This document shows, piece after piece, positions 41,200 through 50,428 of a stretch of 64,000 bases of DNA. A program made the position numbers and the translations under genes. Origin of the DNA: Flavobacterium sp. MDT1-60 (lineage in GTDB: Bacteria; Bacteroidota; Bacteroidia; Flavobacteriales; Flavobacteriaceae); contig NZ_CP062159.1 in assembly GCF_014844035.1 (NCBI RefSeq), positions 5,270,001-5,334,000 of the forward strand, in the 5' to 3' direction. The notes below the pieces were generated by a model. The model searched no databases, was not told the origin of the DNA, and worked only from the letters and a program-made list of their open reading frames with translations. Numbering within the stretch: the first letter of the stretch is position 1; each line of letters begins with the position of its first letter.

Positions 41200-41688
41200 A
41201 TGGAAACAAAAAATAGCATCCAAAAATATTCAATTATTGCTGGATTATTTGTGTGCACTTTTTTTCCTTTATTGATATTTTCAGATAGCTATTTTGTTTT
41301 TCAATGCATCCAAATATGCGATTTTGGTATTTTTTGGAACCCGCTATTCTGGGGGATCCTATTTCCTTTATTAATTGTTTTTCTCTTTTGGAACACCGCC
41401 AAAAAACTAACCTTTTCATTAAATCAAATAACTTATTTCAAAGCTTGTTCTCAATTTTCATTCGGCGTAAGTTCAAAAATTATAACCGCACTTTTTACAA
41501 TATATGTTATTGGATTATTCGTAAACGGAATTTCATCAGTATTTAACGTGCAAATTCCTTATCAAATTTTATTTTCATTATTAATGATTTTATTCCTATC
41601 ATTTATATTAATGATTTTAACTTTTATAAGCAGTTTAATTATTGTTAAAGCATGCCAAAATACCAAAACTTTAAATCAAACAAAATGA
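41200..41688 (+). CDS. Small hypothetical membrane protein
   Basis: This 162-residue, strongly hydrophobic protein has four likely transmembrane helices at about 11-28, 44-63, 92-112 and 121-148. I do not recognise the family. Its stop overlaps the purT start in an ATGA, so it is translationally coupled to purT. Aromatic and cysteine residues are enriched but there is no obvious metal motif. Confidence 0.7.
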   Translation: METKNSIQKYSIIAGLFVCTFFPLLIFSDSYFVFQCIQICDFGIFWNPLFWGILFPLLIVFLFWNTAKKLTFSLNQITYFKACSQFSFGVSSKIITALFTIYVIGLFVNGISSVFNVQIPYQILFSLLMILFLSFILMILTFISSLIIVKACQNTKTLNQTK

Positions 41689-42845
41689 AAATACTACTCC
41701 TCGGTTCAGGCGAATTAGGCAAAGAATTTGTCATTGCCGCACAACGAATCGGACAAACTATAATTGCTGTTGATAGTTACGAAAATGCTCCGGCCATGCA
41801 AGTCGCTCACGGTTTTGAGGTGATCAATATGCTCGATGCCGAAGCTCTTGACCGAATCGTAGCCAAACACAAACCCGATTTTATAGTTCCTGAAATAGAA
41901 GCCATTCGCACCGAACGTTTTTATGATTACGAAAAACAAGGAATCACCGTTGTTCCTTCAGCGAAAGCGGCAAACTTTACCATGAATCGTAAAGCTATTC
42001 GTGATTTAGCAGCAAAAGAATTAGGTTTAAAAACAGCCAAATATGAATATGCAACTTCAGCAGAGGAATTGCAAAAAGCAGTTCAGGAAGTCGGAATTCC
42101 GTGTGTAGTCAAACCTTTAATGTCTTCATCCGGAAAAGGACAATCGACGATTAAAGCAGAAAGCGATATCGAAAAAGCCTGGCAGTATGCTGTTGCAGGT
42201 TCGCGTGGCGATGTTATTGAAGTAATTGTAGAAGCTTTTGTTGATTTTCATTCGGAAATTACGCTTTTGACAATAACTCAAAATGATAATCCAACCTTAT
42301 TTTGCACTCCAATAGGTCACAGACAAGAACGAGGCGATTATCAGGAAAGCTGGCAGCCGGCTTTAGTTTCAGAAAAAGATTTGTACGAAGCGCAGGATAT
42401 GGCCGAAAAAATTACCGAAGCGCTTGGCGGTGCAGGACTTTTTGGGGTAGAATTTTTCTTAACCAATGAAGGTGTTTATTTCTCTGAACTTTCTCCCCGC
42501 CCACACGATACCGGAATGGTAACTTTAGCCGGAACTCAGAATTTTAACGAATTCGAACTACATTTACGTGCGATTTTAAGTCTTCCCATTTTCGAAATCA
42601 CTTTAGAAAAAGCCGGAGCAAGCGCTGTAATTTTAGCTTCTGAAGATTCAGCGAACCCAACTTTTAGCGGAATCGAAAAAGTAGCCGCTTTACCCAAAAC
42701 TGATTTCAGAATATTCGGAAAACCAACTTCAAGACCTTATCGTAGAATGGGAGTTGTTTTAAGTCACGATTCACTAGCAACACCCATCGAAGAAATAGTA
42801 GAACGTGCCAAAACCACTTCTAAATTAATAACTGTAAATTCTTAA
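41685..42845 (+). CDS. purT: Formate-dependent phosphoribosylglycinamide formyltransferase
   Basis: This 386-residue ATP-grasp enzyme makes formyl-GAR from GAR, formate and ATP in purine synthesis. The N-terminal [20 protein letters not shown] matches the family. The central ATP-grasp has [15 protein letters not shown] and the metal-binding GVEFFLT and [14 protein letters not shown]. The start ATG 41685 is in the ATGA overlap with the upstream membrane-protein gene; an apparent earlier start at 41652 lies inside that gene. It ends 2 nt before the DUF6370 gene. Confidence 0.96.
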   Translation: MKILLLGSGELGKEFVIAAQRIGQTIIAVDSYENAPAMQVAHGFEVINMLDAEALDRIVAKHKPDFIVPEIEAIRTERFYDYEKQGITVVPSAKAANFTMNRKAIRDLAAKELGLKTAKYEYATSAEELQKAVQEVGIPCVVKPLMSSSGKGQSTIKAESDIEKAWQYAVAGSRGDVIEVIVEAFVDFHSEITLLTITQNDNPTLFCTPIGHRQERGDYQESWQPALVSEKDLYEAQDMAEKITEALGGAGLFGVEFFLTNEGVYFSELSPRPHDTGMVTLAGTQNFNEFELHLRAILSLPIFEITLEKAGASAVILASEDSANPTFSGIEKVAALPKTDFRIFGKPTSRPYRRMGVVLSHDSLATPIEEIVERAKTTSKLITVNS

Positions 42846-42847
42846 AA

Positions 42848-43165
42848 ATGAAAAAACTTATCTTATTTATATTGCTGTTTATTGGAATAGCAACTCAGGC
42901 TCAGGATAAAAAAACAACCGAAAAACCTCAAATCGTAGAAACGGCCTGTGGCGAATGTCAATTTGGAATGAAAGGCAACGGTTGTGATTTAGCCGTTCGC
43001 ATTGACGGAAAAGCTTATTTCGTGGACGGAACTACAATTGATGAACATGGTGACGCACATGCAAAAGATGGTTTTTGCAATGCAATCCGCAAAGCATCCG
43101 TTACTGGAAAAGTAGAAAACAATCGTTTTAAAGCGACTTCATTCACTTTAGTAAAACAAAAATAA
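42848..43165 (+). CDS. DUF6370 family secreted protein
   Basis: This 105-residue secreted protein has a signal peptide ending ATQAQ and a conserved cysteine pattern A-C34-G-E-C37-Q-F-G-M-K-G-N-G-C46. It continues with a FVDGTTIDEHGDAHAKDGFC segment and the ending RFKATSFTLV. The Cys/His content suggests metal binding, but the family function is unknown. It starts 2 nt after purT and its stop shares a base with the next gene's ATG, making a tight four-gene unit with the Crp-type regulator. Confidence 0.85.
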   Translation: MKKLILFILLFIGIATQAQDKKTTEKPQIVETACGECQFGMKGNGCDLAVRIDGKAYFVDGTTIDEHGDAHAKDGFCNAIRKASVTGKVENNRFKATSFTLVKQK

Positions 43166-43740
43166 TGGAATTGATTCTTGAAAATATTGCCAAACACGTT
43201 TCGCTGACACCTGAAGAACAGGCGCATTTTTTATCCAAATTAGAAACAAACACCTATAAAACCAAAACCATTTTATTGAATGCCGGCGAAGTTTGCAAAC
43301 ATTCATATTTTGTAAATTCCGGAATTTTAAGAAGCTTCAATATCAACGATAATATTGTCGAACATGTTTTATCATTTGCCTGTCAAGGCTGGTGGATGAG
43401 CGATATGTATAGTTTTTTTTCGCAAAAACCGGGACAGCTTTTTATCGAAGTTTTAGAAGATGCCGAAGTAGTTTCTCTTTCAAAAGAAAACCAGGAACAG
43501 TTATATCACGATATCCCAAAATTAGAGCGTTTCTTCAGAATTTTAATTGAAAATTCATTAGTTGCCAATCAGCAAAGATTAATGGATAATCTGAGTTTAA
43601 CCGCCGAAGAACGTTTCGAGAAGTTTACCACCAAATATGGAACACTAGTTCACAAAGTTCCTCAAAAGCAAATCGCTTCTTTCATAGGCGTTACGCCAGA
43701 ATTTTTCAGCAAAATGAAAGCCAGGCTTTTAAAAAAATAA
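43165..43740 (+). CDS. Crp/Fnr family transcriptional regulator
   Basis: This 191-residue protein has a cyclic-nucleotide-binding-like beta barrel at about 10-115 (TILLNAGEVCKHSYFVNSGI, then the QGWWMSDMYSFF region). A short C-terminal helix-turn-helix ends QIASFIGVTPEFFSKMKARL. The arginine of true cAMP pockets is not evident, so the ligand is unknown, as for most Flavobacterium members. It overlaps the DUF6370 stop by one base and may regulate its own small operon. Confidence 0.9.
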   Translation: MELILENIAKHVSLTPEEQAHFLSKLETNTYKTKTILLNAGEVCKHSYFVNSGILRSFNINDNIVEHVLSFACQGWWMSDMYSFFSQKPGQLFIEVLEDAEVVSLSKENQEQLYHDIPKLERFFRILIENSLVANQQRLMDNLSLTAEERFEKFTTKYGTLVHKVPQKQIASFIGVTPEFFSKMKARLLKK

Positions 43741-43772
43741 TGGCCATAGATTTTACGGATTAAAAAGATTTG

Positions 43773-43859
43773 TTTGCCACGAATTTCACGAATTTACACT
43801 AATTTATTTGACTTAATAATCAAACTAAAATTCGTGTAAATTCGTGAAATTCGTGGCAA
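43773..43859. repeat. Dispersed hairpin repeat, TTTGCCACGAATT family, copy 2
   Basis: It begins TTTGCCACGAATTTCACGAA and ends ATTCGTGAAATTCGTGGCAA. The arms of about 30 nt are nearly perfect complements around an AT-rich loop. It lies between the convergent Crp-type gene and aceA. Confidence 0.85.
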
Positions 43860-43886
43860 CCTTTTTTCAATCCTTATATCTTTGGC

Positions 43887-43924
43887 AAAAAAAAACACGG
43901 CTCAATCAAGAACCGTGTTTTTTA
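43887..43924 (-). terminator. Terminator of the aceB-aceA operon
   Basis: The stem AAAACACGGTTC/GAGCCGTGTTTT (minus strand) ends in a T run just beyond the aceA stop. A-rich and T-rich sides make it potentially bidirectional. Confidence 0.8.
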
Positions 43925-43929
43925 TTGAA

Positions 43930-45210
43930 TTAAAATTGCTCAACCTCCGTAGAATGCTCCATCGCTGTTATTGTTGATTTTCCAATCATAACCGTATTCT
44001 GTACAGCATCAAAATAAGAAGTCCCTACAAAAGCCTGATGTTTTACTGCTCTGAATCCGCTTTTCTGTAGCGCGAATTCTCTTTCCTGCAATTCAGAGTA
44101 ACCTGCCATGCCACGTTCTTTGTAAGCTTTTGACAATTCGAACATGCTGGTATTCAAAGCATGGAATCCTGCCAAAGTAATGAACTGGAATTTATACCCC
44201 ATTGCTGCCAAATCTTCTCTGAACGTTTCCATTTCAGCAACTGATAATTTTGCAGCCCAATTGAATGACGGAGAACAATTGTATGCCAGCATTTTATCCG
44301 GGAATTCTTTTCGCATGGCATCAGCGAATTTTTTAGCATAAACCAAATCCGGATTGCTTGTTTCCATCCAAATTAAATCGGCATAAGGAGCATAACTTAA
44401 ACCTCTTGCAATTCCCTGATCGATACCGCTGTTTACATAGAAAAAACCTTCGTTTGTTTTTTCACCTGTAATAAATTTTGCATCTCTTGGGTCAGCATCG
44501 CTGGTTAATAAATTAGCCGCATCAGCATCGGTTCTTGCAACAATTAAAGTCGAAACTCCCATAACATCTGCTGCCAAACGAGCGGCAATCAATTTATTAA
44601 TGGCTTCCTGCGTTGGAACTAAAACTTTACCGCCTAAATGGCCACATTTTTTGGCAGAACTCAACTGATCCTCAAAATGAACTCCGGAAGCCCCAGCTTC
44701 AATCATAGATTTCATAAGTTCGAAAGCATTTAGGTTTCCCCCAAAACCAGCTTCGGCATCAGCCACAATAGGAACTAAGTAATCTTTTTTATCTTCAACT
44801 TCATTTACGGTCTGAATTTGATCAGCACGCAACAAAGCATTATTAATTTTTTTAACCACCATTGGCACACTATTCACCGGATAAAGCGATTGGTCCGGGT
44901 ACATTTCTCCAGCCAAATTTGCATCGGCCGCAACTTGCCAGCCACTTAAATAAATCGCTTCTAAACCAGCATCGACTTCCTGAATCGCCTGGTTTCCTGT
45001 CAATGCGCCCAAACCAGCAACATAATCCTGACTTTTTAACTTTCTCCATAATTTTTGCGCTCCCATTTTTGCAATAGAGTGCTCAATTTGATAGGAACCC
45101 TGAAGCGTAACTACTTCTGTCGCCGTGTAAGGACGTTCAACACCTTTCCATCTTGGGTTCGTGATCCAATCGTTAATCAATTCCTGAATTCTGTCTTCTG
45201 TTGTTTTCAT
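43930..45210 (-). CDS. aceA: Isocitrate lyase
   Basis: This 426-residue glyoxylate-shunt enzyme cleaves isocitrate to glyoxylate and succinate. The catalytic loop K-K-C189-G-H-L-G-G, the Mg-binding [10 protein letters not shown] and [10 protein letters not shown] are all present. Length matches the bacterial short form. It is the second gene of the leftward aceB-aceA operon, separated from aceB by 112 nt that contain a CAGTCTCGGTTTTCAGT repeat box. Confidence 0.97.
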   Translation of the reverse strand: MKTTEDRIQELINDWITNPRWKGVERPYTATEVVTLQGSYQIEHSIAKMGAQKLWRKLKSQDYVAGLGALTGNQAIQEVDAGLEAIYLSGWQVAADANLAGEMYPDQSLYPVNSVPMVVKKINNALLRADQIQTVNEVEDKKDYLVPIVADAEAGFGGNLNAFELMKSMIEAGASGVHFEDQLSSAKKCGHLGGKVLVPTQEAINKLIAARLAADVMGVSTLIVARTDADAANLLTSDADPRDAKFITGEKTNEGFFYVNSGIDQGIARGLSYAPYADLIWMETSNPDLVYAKKFADAMRKEFPDKMLAYNCSPSFNWAAKLSVAEMETFREDLAAMGYKFQFITLAGFHALNTSMFELSKAYKERGMAGYSELQEREFALQKSGFRAVKHQAFVGTSYFDAVQNTVMIGKSTITAMEHSTEVEQF

Positions 45211-45247
45211 AAATAATATAGTTAAGTTGGTTAGTAAGTAAAGTTTG

Positions 45248-45280
45248 CAGTCTCGGTTTTCAGTATTCAGCTGAGACTCA
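45248..45280. repeat. AGTCTCGGTTTTCAGT dispersed repeat, copy 1
   Basis: GCAGTCTCGGTTTTCAGTAT, then TCAGCTGAGACTC, lies between aceB and aceA. The box CAGTC-G-TTTTCAGT recurs at 53425-53450 and, inverted, at 55124-55156. Confidence 0.6.
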
Positions 45281-45322
45281 AAAAGTTTTTTTTCTATGTA
45301 TTTAAAAATAAGATCAATAGTT

Positions 45323-46924
45323 TTATAAATATTTGTAGCACGGAATAGTCAAAAAGTCTACGAAATCAGTATTTACTACTAATCTTTCCAATATTTTTTC
45401 AGCTAAAGGAAATTGACGTTTTTCGTAGTTTTCCTCTCCCAATTCCGATTTAATTTTTTGATATTCATCTAAAGCCAATTCGTGGTAATAAGCCAAATCT
45501 AATTTTCTGTCATTATCTAAAGTCACTTTATGCTGAAGCCATTGCCACAATTGCGATCTCGAAATTTCGGCGGTTGCTGCATCTTCCATCAAATTATGTA
45601 ACGCTGCTGCGCCTTGCCCGTTCAGCCATGAAGCCAAATACAAAACACCTACGTTGATATTTTTTCGAACGCCGTTTTCTGTTATGATTCCGATTGGCGG
45701 TTCGATCAAATCAGACTCCGTTATTTTGAGATGTTCTCTTTTAATATGAATTTGATTTGCAGTTGGCATTCCGGCATCAAAAACAGCTTTTGCTAAGGAA
45801 ACTAAATCCGGATGTGCTACCCAGGTTCCATCATGACCGTTTCGAACTTCACGCTCTTTGTCGGTTTTTACTTTTGCGAAAGCAAGTGCATTGGCTTCTT
45901 CATTATTTTTGATAGGAATTTGAGCGGCCATTCCGCCAATAGCATGAATTCCTCTTTTATGACATCTCTGAATTACCAAATTTGAATAGGCATTCATAAA
46001 AGGTGAAGTCATATTTACCTGATCACGATCCGGAACAATGAACTTCGCGTTCTTACCGAATTTCTTGATATAAGAGAAAATATAATCCCAACGCCCACAA
46101 TTCAAGCCAACAATATGTTCTTTCAATTCGTAGATAATTTCATCTAATTGAAAACTTGCCGTTATCGTTTCAATTAAAACCGTCACTTTTATAGTTCCCC
46201 TTTTCAATCTTAAATAATTCTCGGTAAAATCAATTACGGTATTCCACCAACGCGTTTCCAGATAATGTTCTAATTTTGGAATATAGAAATACGGTCCTGA
46301 ATTGTTTTCTAAAAGCTTTTTATGATTATGAAAAACATACAATCCAAAATCTACCAAAGAACCTGAAACTTCCTTTCCATCAATTAAAAGATGTTTTTCA
46401 GGCAAATGCAATCCTCTGGGACGAACAATCAACGTTGCTATTTTTTCATTTAACTGATACGATTTGTTTTTAACCGAATCGGTATAAGAAATCGTTTTGT
46501 TTACAGCATCAATTAAGTTCATTTGTCCTTCCATCAAATTTTGCCAGGTTGGAGAAGTGCTGTCTTCAAAATCGGCCATAAAGGTTTTGGCTCCAGAATT
46601 CAATGCGTTGATAATCATTTTGCGATCAACTGGTCCGGTAATCTCCACTCTCCTGTCTAATAAATCTTTCGGAATTTCTCCAGCTGTCCAATTACTTTCT
46701 CTAACGGTTTTAGTTTCTGAAGGAAAAGAAGGCATTATACCAAGATTCAGAGCGACTTGCTTTTGGTCGCGTTGCAACAGCAACAATTTTCGTTGCGATT
46801 CGAATTTTCGATGCAAATCGGTTATAAAAGCAATTGCTTCTTCTGTCCAAATACTTGGATAAGAAAGGTTCTTTTCGGCTAAAAATTCCATTGCCGTCTC
46901 GGTAATCTCTAATTGGTTTTTCAT
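45323..46924 (-). CDS. aceB: Malate synthase A
   Basis: This 533-residue enzyme condenses glyoxylate with acetyl-CoA to malate. Family motifs are [45 protein letters not shown] and [12 protein letters not shown]. The C-terminal [20 protein letters not shown] carries the catalytic Asp region. The ATG at 46924 begins the conserved [14 protein letters not shown]; an upstream frame extension to 46960 is not supported. It is the first gene of the operon and diverges from the regulator at 47122. Confidence 0.97.
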   Translation of the reverse strand: MKNQLEITETAMEFLAEKNLSYPSIWTEEAIAFITDLHRKFESQRKLLLLQRDQKQVALNLGIMPSFPSETKTVRESNWTAGEIPKDLLDRRVEITGPVDRKMIINALNSGAKTFMADFEDSTSPTWQNLMEGQMNLIDAVNKTISYTDSVKNKSYQLNEKIATLIVRPRGLHLPEKHLLIDGKEVSGSLVDFGLYVFHNHKKLLENNSGPYFYIPKLEHYLETRWWNTVIDFTENYLRLKRGTIKVTVLIETITASFQLDEIIYELKEHIVGLNCGRWDYIFSYIKKFGKNAKFIVPDRDQVNMTSPFMNAYSNLVIQRCHKRGIHAIGGMAAQIPIKNNEEANALAFAKVKTDKEREVRNGHDGTWVAHPDLVSLAKAVFDAGMPTANQIHIKREHLKITESDLIEPPIGIITENGVRKNINVGVLYLASWLNGQGAAALHNLMEDAATAEISRSQLWQWLQHKVTLDNDRKLDLAYYHELALDEYQKIKSELGEENYEKRQFPLAEKILERLVVNTDFVDFLTIPCYKYL

Positions 46925-46966
46925 AGCTGTGAATTTTATTTTAATTAGCAACAATTGCATCGTTTA

Positions 46967-46986
46967 ATATCTTTTTCAAAAGATAT
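46967..46986. promoter_or_regulatory. Candidate operator palindrome near aceB
   Basis: ATATCTTTTTCAAAAGATAT is a near-perfect 20-nt palindrome, 43-62 nt upstream of the aceB ATG in the divergent aceB/regulator region. It is a plausible binding site, though AT-rich palindromes arise easily. Confidence 0.35.
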
Positions 46987-47053
46987 AACTATGACAATCT
47001 GTTATCTAATAATTTCTACACCACAATATTAGAAAAAAGTTTTCTACAAAACA

Positions 47054-47067
47054 AGCGAACGTTCGCT
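47054..47067. promoter_or_regulatory. Candidate operator AGCGAACGTTCGCT
   Basis: This is a perfect 14-nt GC-containing palindrome in the 197-nt gap between aceB and the XRE regulator, 55 nt before the regulator's ATG. Its composition stands out from the surrounding AT-rich DNA. It is a good candidate site for the adjacent RamB/ScfR-like regulator. Confidence 0.5.
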
Positions 47068-47121
47068 AAATATTAAAAATAATTTTTTGGCGATTATTTT
47101 TTTAATGGTTATATTTGAATC

Positions 47122-48603
47122 ATGGATATCGAAAAAGACTATATAAAGCTGATATTTGGGCTAAAACTAAAGCAGGTTCGAACTCAAAAAAATCTCTCCC
47201 TTTTTGGCTTAGCCAAATTGACAAATCTTTCAAAATCGTATTTAAACGAAATTGAAAAGGGAAAAAAATATCCAAAAACAGATAAAATTTTACTTTTGTG
47301 CGCACATTTGGATGTTCCTTACGATCAATTAGTATCCCTAAAACTCGATAATAACCTCGCTCCGATCGGAGAAATTTTAAAATCCGGAATTTTAAAAGAG
47401 ATTCCGCTTGAGCTTTTTGGCATTCAGGAAGCCGATTTAATTGATATAATCGCCAATGCTCCAGCCAAGGTCAATGCGTTTATCAGTACCATTATCGAAA
47501 TTGCCCAGCATTATAACTTAAGCAGAGAAAGTTTCTTTCTGGCTGCATTGCGTTCTTATCAGGAAGCGCACAGTAATTATTTTGAAGATTTAGAAGAGAA
47601 GGTAATCGCATTTTCGAAATCCTTTCAGATCAATTTAGATTCAAAAATCACTATTGAAGAATTAGAAGCGATTTTAAAAGAAGAATACGATTATATAATT
47701 AAGGAAATCGCTTTTACAGATCAGGAAGCTTTGGGAGATTTACGCTCTATCTATGTTCCAAAAAGCAAGACTTTATTACTTTCAACAGAAATAGATGAAC
47801 CACAGAAAGCTTTTATATTAGCTAAGGAAATTGCTTATAATTATTTAAAAATTTCAGATCGTCTGCTGACTTTCAGCTGGATTAAATTTGAAAATTTCGA
47901 TCAGGTTCTACACAATTTTTATGCTTCTTATTTTGCAGGTGCTTTATTATTGCCGCGACAATCTATGGTCAGCAAAATCAATCGTTTCCTTGAAAATGCA
48001 AATCCAAATCCAGAGGAATTTGTTGCTTTGATTGAAAGTTTTGAGGTTTCTCCGGAATCCTTTTATCAGAGGTTAACCAATTTGCTTCCAAAAGACTTTC
48101 AGCTAAAAAATTTATTCTTTTTAAGAATGTCGCATCCGCTTGGCTCGGATATTTATCAAATCAAAAAAGAATTACACATTACCAATCAGCAAGAACCGCA
48201 TGCGAATGAAACCAATGAGCATTATTGCAGAAGATGGGTTTCAGTAAAAACTATAAACGAGGCCATCAGACAAAATAAACCACATTTCTTTGACGCCCAA
48301 ATTTCAAGTTATATTCACAGTGGTAATGAATATTTGGTTTTTTCATCGGCTACAAAAGATCCTTTTTTACACGATACTATCCGAAGTATTTCTGTTGGTA
48401 TTTTAATTAATCCGACAATGAAAAAGAAATTCAAATTCATCGAAGGAAAACCTCTCGTAAAACGAATTGTAGGCGTAACCTGTGAAACCTGTGATGTAAA
48501 AAATTGTTTGGAGCGAGCTGCACCGCCGATTGCTTTAGAACAGAAAAAACGCCACGAGAATACGGATGCCGTTGTGCAGCAGTTTATTAACCAATATAGT
48601 TAG
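47122..48603 (+). CDS. XRE-family ScfR/RamB-like regulator of the glyoxylate shunt
   Basis: This 493-residue regulator has an N-terminal helix-turn-helix at about 10-65 (RTQKNLSLFGLAKLTNLSKS, YLNEIEKGKKYPK). The middle region is ImmA/IrrE-like (peptidase M78 type, around 225-300) without a clear HExxH. The C-terminal DUF2083-like domain has C-E-T-C-D-V-K-N-C-L. This architecture matches RamB and short-chain-fatty-acid regulators that control aceA/aceB and propionate genes. Divergent placement next to aceB supports that role. Whether it activates or represses cannot be told. Confidence 0.88.
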   Translation: MDIEKDYIKLIFGLKLKQVRTQKNLSLFGLAKLTNLSKSYLNEIEKGKKYPKTDKILLLCAHLDVPYDQLVSLKLDNNLAPIGEILKSGILKEIPLELFGIQEADLIDIIANAPAKVNAFISTIIEIAQHYNLSRESFFLAALRSYQEAHSNYFEDLEEKVIAFSKSFQINLDSKITIEELEAILKEEYDYIIKEIAFTDQEALGDLRSIYVPKSKTLLLSTEIDEPQKAFILAKEIAYNYLKISDRLLTFSWIKFENFDQVLHNFYASYFAGALLLPRQSMVSKINRFLENANPNPEEFVALIESFEVSPESFYQRLTNLLPKDFQLKNLFFLRMSHPLGSDIYQIKKELHITNQQEPHANETNEHYCRRWVSVKTINEAIRQNKPHFFDAQISSYIHSGNEYLVFSSATKDPFLHDTIRSISVGILINPTMKKKFKFIEGKPLVKRIVGVTCETCDVKNCLERAAPPIALEQKKRHENTDAVVQQFINQYS

Positions 48604-48608
48604 AAAAC

Positions 48609-48968
48609 ATGAAATATTTATTTATAATAGTAACGCTGCTTTCTATTAGCTTAAACCAGAAAACAGATAAACTTAATGGCCGTTATAATTATTTAATAGA
48701 AGACAATAACTCGTATGTCCAAAGAGATAAAATCACTTTTAACGATAGTGTTTTTGTGTTTGATAGCAAGTACATGCCAAAAGGAAAAATCTCTTATGGA
48801 AATATAATACTCCTGGAAAATTTCATAAATACTGATTTAATTATTAGTATTTCTAAAGATCAAATCAAAAAAGATACTATTCCATTTTATATGCATGATA
48901 AGCAAAGTTCGGCTGCTAATTACCTTGATGAAGTGGTTGGAAAAGGCAAATTGATTCGGATTAAATAA
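48609..48968 (+). CDS. Hypothetical secreted protein
   Basis: This 119-residue protein has a short signal-like N-terminus (MKYLFIIVTLLSISLNQ). The mature part contains RYNYLIEDNNSYVQRDKITF and KISYGNIILLENF, suggesting a small beta-sheet domain like lipocalin-type META/DUF fragments. I do not recognise a family. It lies 5 nt after the XRE regulator in the same direction and may be co-transcribed. Confidence 0.55.
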   Translation: MKYLFIIVTLLSISLNQKTDKLNGRYNYLIEDNNSYVQRDKITFNDSVFVFDSKYMPKGKISYGNIILLENFINTDLIISISKDQIKKDTIPFYMHDKQSSAANYLDEVVGKGKLIRIK

Positions 48969-49072
48969 TTCAGGTTTATTACTTTCAAATAATGATTCAG
49001 CACAAAAAAGCTTTGAACCTCTGCAACTTTAAACCTTTGCACCTTCTTATAAAAATAAAACTTCTAATTTAG

Positions 49073-49153
49073 CCCCGATAGAAGTGGAAATCCTTTTGTG
49101 CCGGGGTTCGGCACAAAAAATTGAAACGGATAGCGGGACTAGACGCCTTTTGA
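49073..49153. repeat. GC-rich dispersed element, TAGCCCCGATAGAAGTGGAA family, copy 2
   Basis: It runs from TAGCCCCGATAGAAGTGGAA through a TTTTGTGCCGGGGTTCGGCA hairpin to CGGATAGCGGGACTAGACGCC. The core hairpin is TTTTGTGCCG/CGGCACAAAA. The inverted sequence shares CTATCCGTTnCAA and TTTCCACTTCTATC with the element at 41000-41095. A partial relative (AGCCCCAATAG...ATCGGGATAG) is at 60258. Confidence 0.75.
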
Positions 49154-49209
49154 AAACCAAAATTTCTGCTCCAGAAAAAACCTTAGAAAATATCCAATGC
49201 AACATCAAA

Positions 49210-49345
49210 GATTCAGCGTAGCGATATTTTTCCCAATAGTAACATTTCGCCCCAATGGGGCTTGATGATTAGAATCAATCATTTTCTATAAACATATTGT
49301 CCCGCTGGGACTTTCTTTTATTTTGGTCAAAAGAAAAACCTAAGC
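49210..49345. repeat. Second GC-box element (CGCCCCAATGGGGC ... GTCCCGCTGGGAC)
   Basis: Two perfect or near-perfect short palindromes, GCCCCAATGGGGC at 49251-49263 and GTCCCGCTGGGAC near 49300, lie 40 nt apart in the 485-nt gene-free gap 48969-49453. With the element at 49073 they fill that gap. The pattern looks like a decayed or composite repeat cluster. No reading frame is credible. Confidence 0.45.
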
Positions 49346-49378
49346 GACTTAGCCCCTCAGAACCTTAGCCCCTTTTTT

Positions 49379-49424
49379 CTTAATCTACATTAAGTGCTTT
49401 TCCTCCATGTTGATCGTAAATTTG
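49379..49424 (+). promoter_or_regulatory. Pirin promoter with CTTAATCTACATTAAG operator
   Basis: The inverted repeat CTTAATCTACATTAAG (49379-49394) is followed after 22 nt by the -7 box TAAATTTG (49417-49424). The YceI gene has CTTAATCTAGGTTAAG at the same 22-nt distance from its -7 box. The site would overlap or abut the -33 region. Confidence 0.65.
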
Positions 49425-49453
49425 TACTATAAAAATAACAAAACACATACATC

Positions 49454-50170
49454 ATGGAAAATATAGTATTACATAAAGCAGAAACAAGAGGAAATGCAAA
49501 TCACGGATGGCTTAATGCTTATCACAGTTTTAGTTTTGCAAGCTGGTACAATCCGGATAGAATTCAGTTTGGAGCGCTTCGTGTTTTGAACGATGATACG
49601 ATTGCGGGCGGAATGGGTTTTGGAACGCATCCGCACGATAATATGGAAATCATTACAATTCCGTTAGAAGGCGATTTAGCACATAAAGACAGCATGGGAA
49701 ATACTGAAATCATTAAAAATGGTGATATTCAGGTTATGAGTGCCGGAACCGGAGTTCAACACAGTGAGTTTAACCCAAATGCAGATCAGCAAACAAAATT
49801 ATTGCAAATCTGGTTGTTTCCAAATAAAAGAAATGTTGCACCTCGTTACCAACAAATTACTTTGGACGTGGCGGACAGACACAATAAATTATCTCAAATT
49901 TTATCACCAAATGCTGACGATGAAGGCGTTTGGATTCATCAGGACGCCTGGTTCAATATGGGTAATTTTGATGCCGGAATTGCAACAGAATATAAAATTC
50001 AAAAAGAAGGAAATGGCGTTTACGCTTTCATTTTAAAAGGAAACGTAACTATCAATGGTCAGGAATTAAACACTCGTGATGCTGTTGGAATTTCAGGTAC
50101 TGATGTTTTAAACATAAAAGCAAATACGGATGCTGAATTCTTATTGATGGACATTCCGATGAACTATTAA
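49454..50170 (+). CDS. Pirin family protein
   Basis: This 238-residue bicupin has metal-ligand residues His59, His61, His103 and Glu105 (THPHDNMEI, GVQHSEFN), all present. The opening HKAETRGNANHGWLNAYHSF is the typical bacterial pirin N-terminus. Some bacterial pirins (YhaK/YhhW) act as quercetinases or redox sensors. It shares an operator-like palindrome with the YceI gene downstream, so both are probably in one regulon. Confidence 0.93.
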   Translation: MENIVLHKAETRGNANHGWLNAYHSFSFASWYNPDRIQFGALRVLNDDTIAGGMGFGTHPHDNMEIITIPLEGDLAHKDSMGNTEIIKNGDIQVMSAGTGVQHSEFNPNADQQTKLLQIWLFPNKRNVAPRYQQITLDVADRHNKLSQILSPNADDEGVWIHQDAWFNMGNFDAGIATEYKIQKEGNGVYAFILKGNVTINGQELNTRDAVGISGTDVLNIKANTDAEFLLMDIPMNY

Positions 50171-50343
50171 TTCATACAACACAACTAATACTTTTTTTTC
50201 AAGAAACGGTAATCAATTTGAAATTCAGATTATTATCGTTTCTTTTTTTATTAACCTTTTCCTATAGGATAATTTTAACCTAATTGAGAATTGTTTTTTT
50301 TTAGACAATCAATTTAAGAAATAAAAAAACACATTTTTTATTT

Positions 50344-50389
50344 CTTAATCTAGGTTAAGTGCGTTACGCTTACTACCACCGTAACTTTG
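50344..50389 (+). promoter_or_regulatory. YceI promoter with CTTAATCTAGGTTAAG operator
   Basis: CTTAATCTAGGTTAAG (50344-50359) lies 22 nt before the -7 box TAACTTTG (50382-50389). Both features match the pirin promoter in sequence and spacing. The TTG of the -7 box opens the frame in phase with YceI and should not be taken as the start. Confidence 0.65.
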
Positions 50390-50428
50390 TCCTATCAAAA
50401 TGAAATTAATTATTTAAAAATAAAAATT

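Noticed and set aside
46497..46862. 121-codon plus-strand frame within aceB
   Set aside because: It is antisense to conserved malate synthase sequence and looks like a codon-bias shadow.
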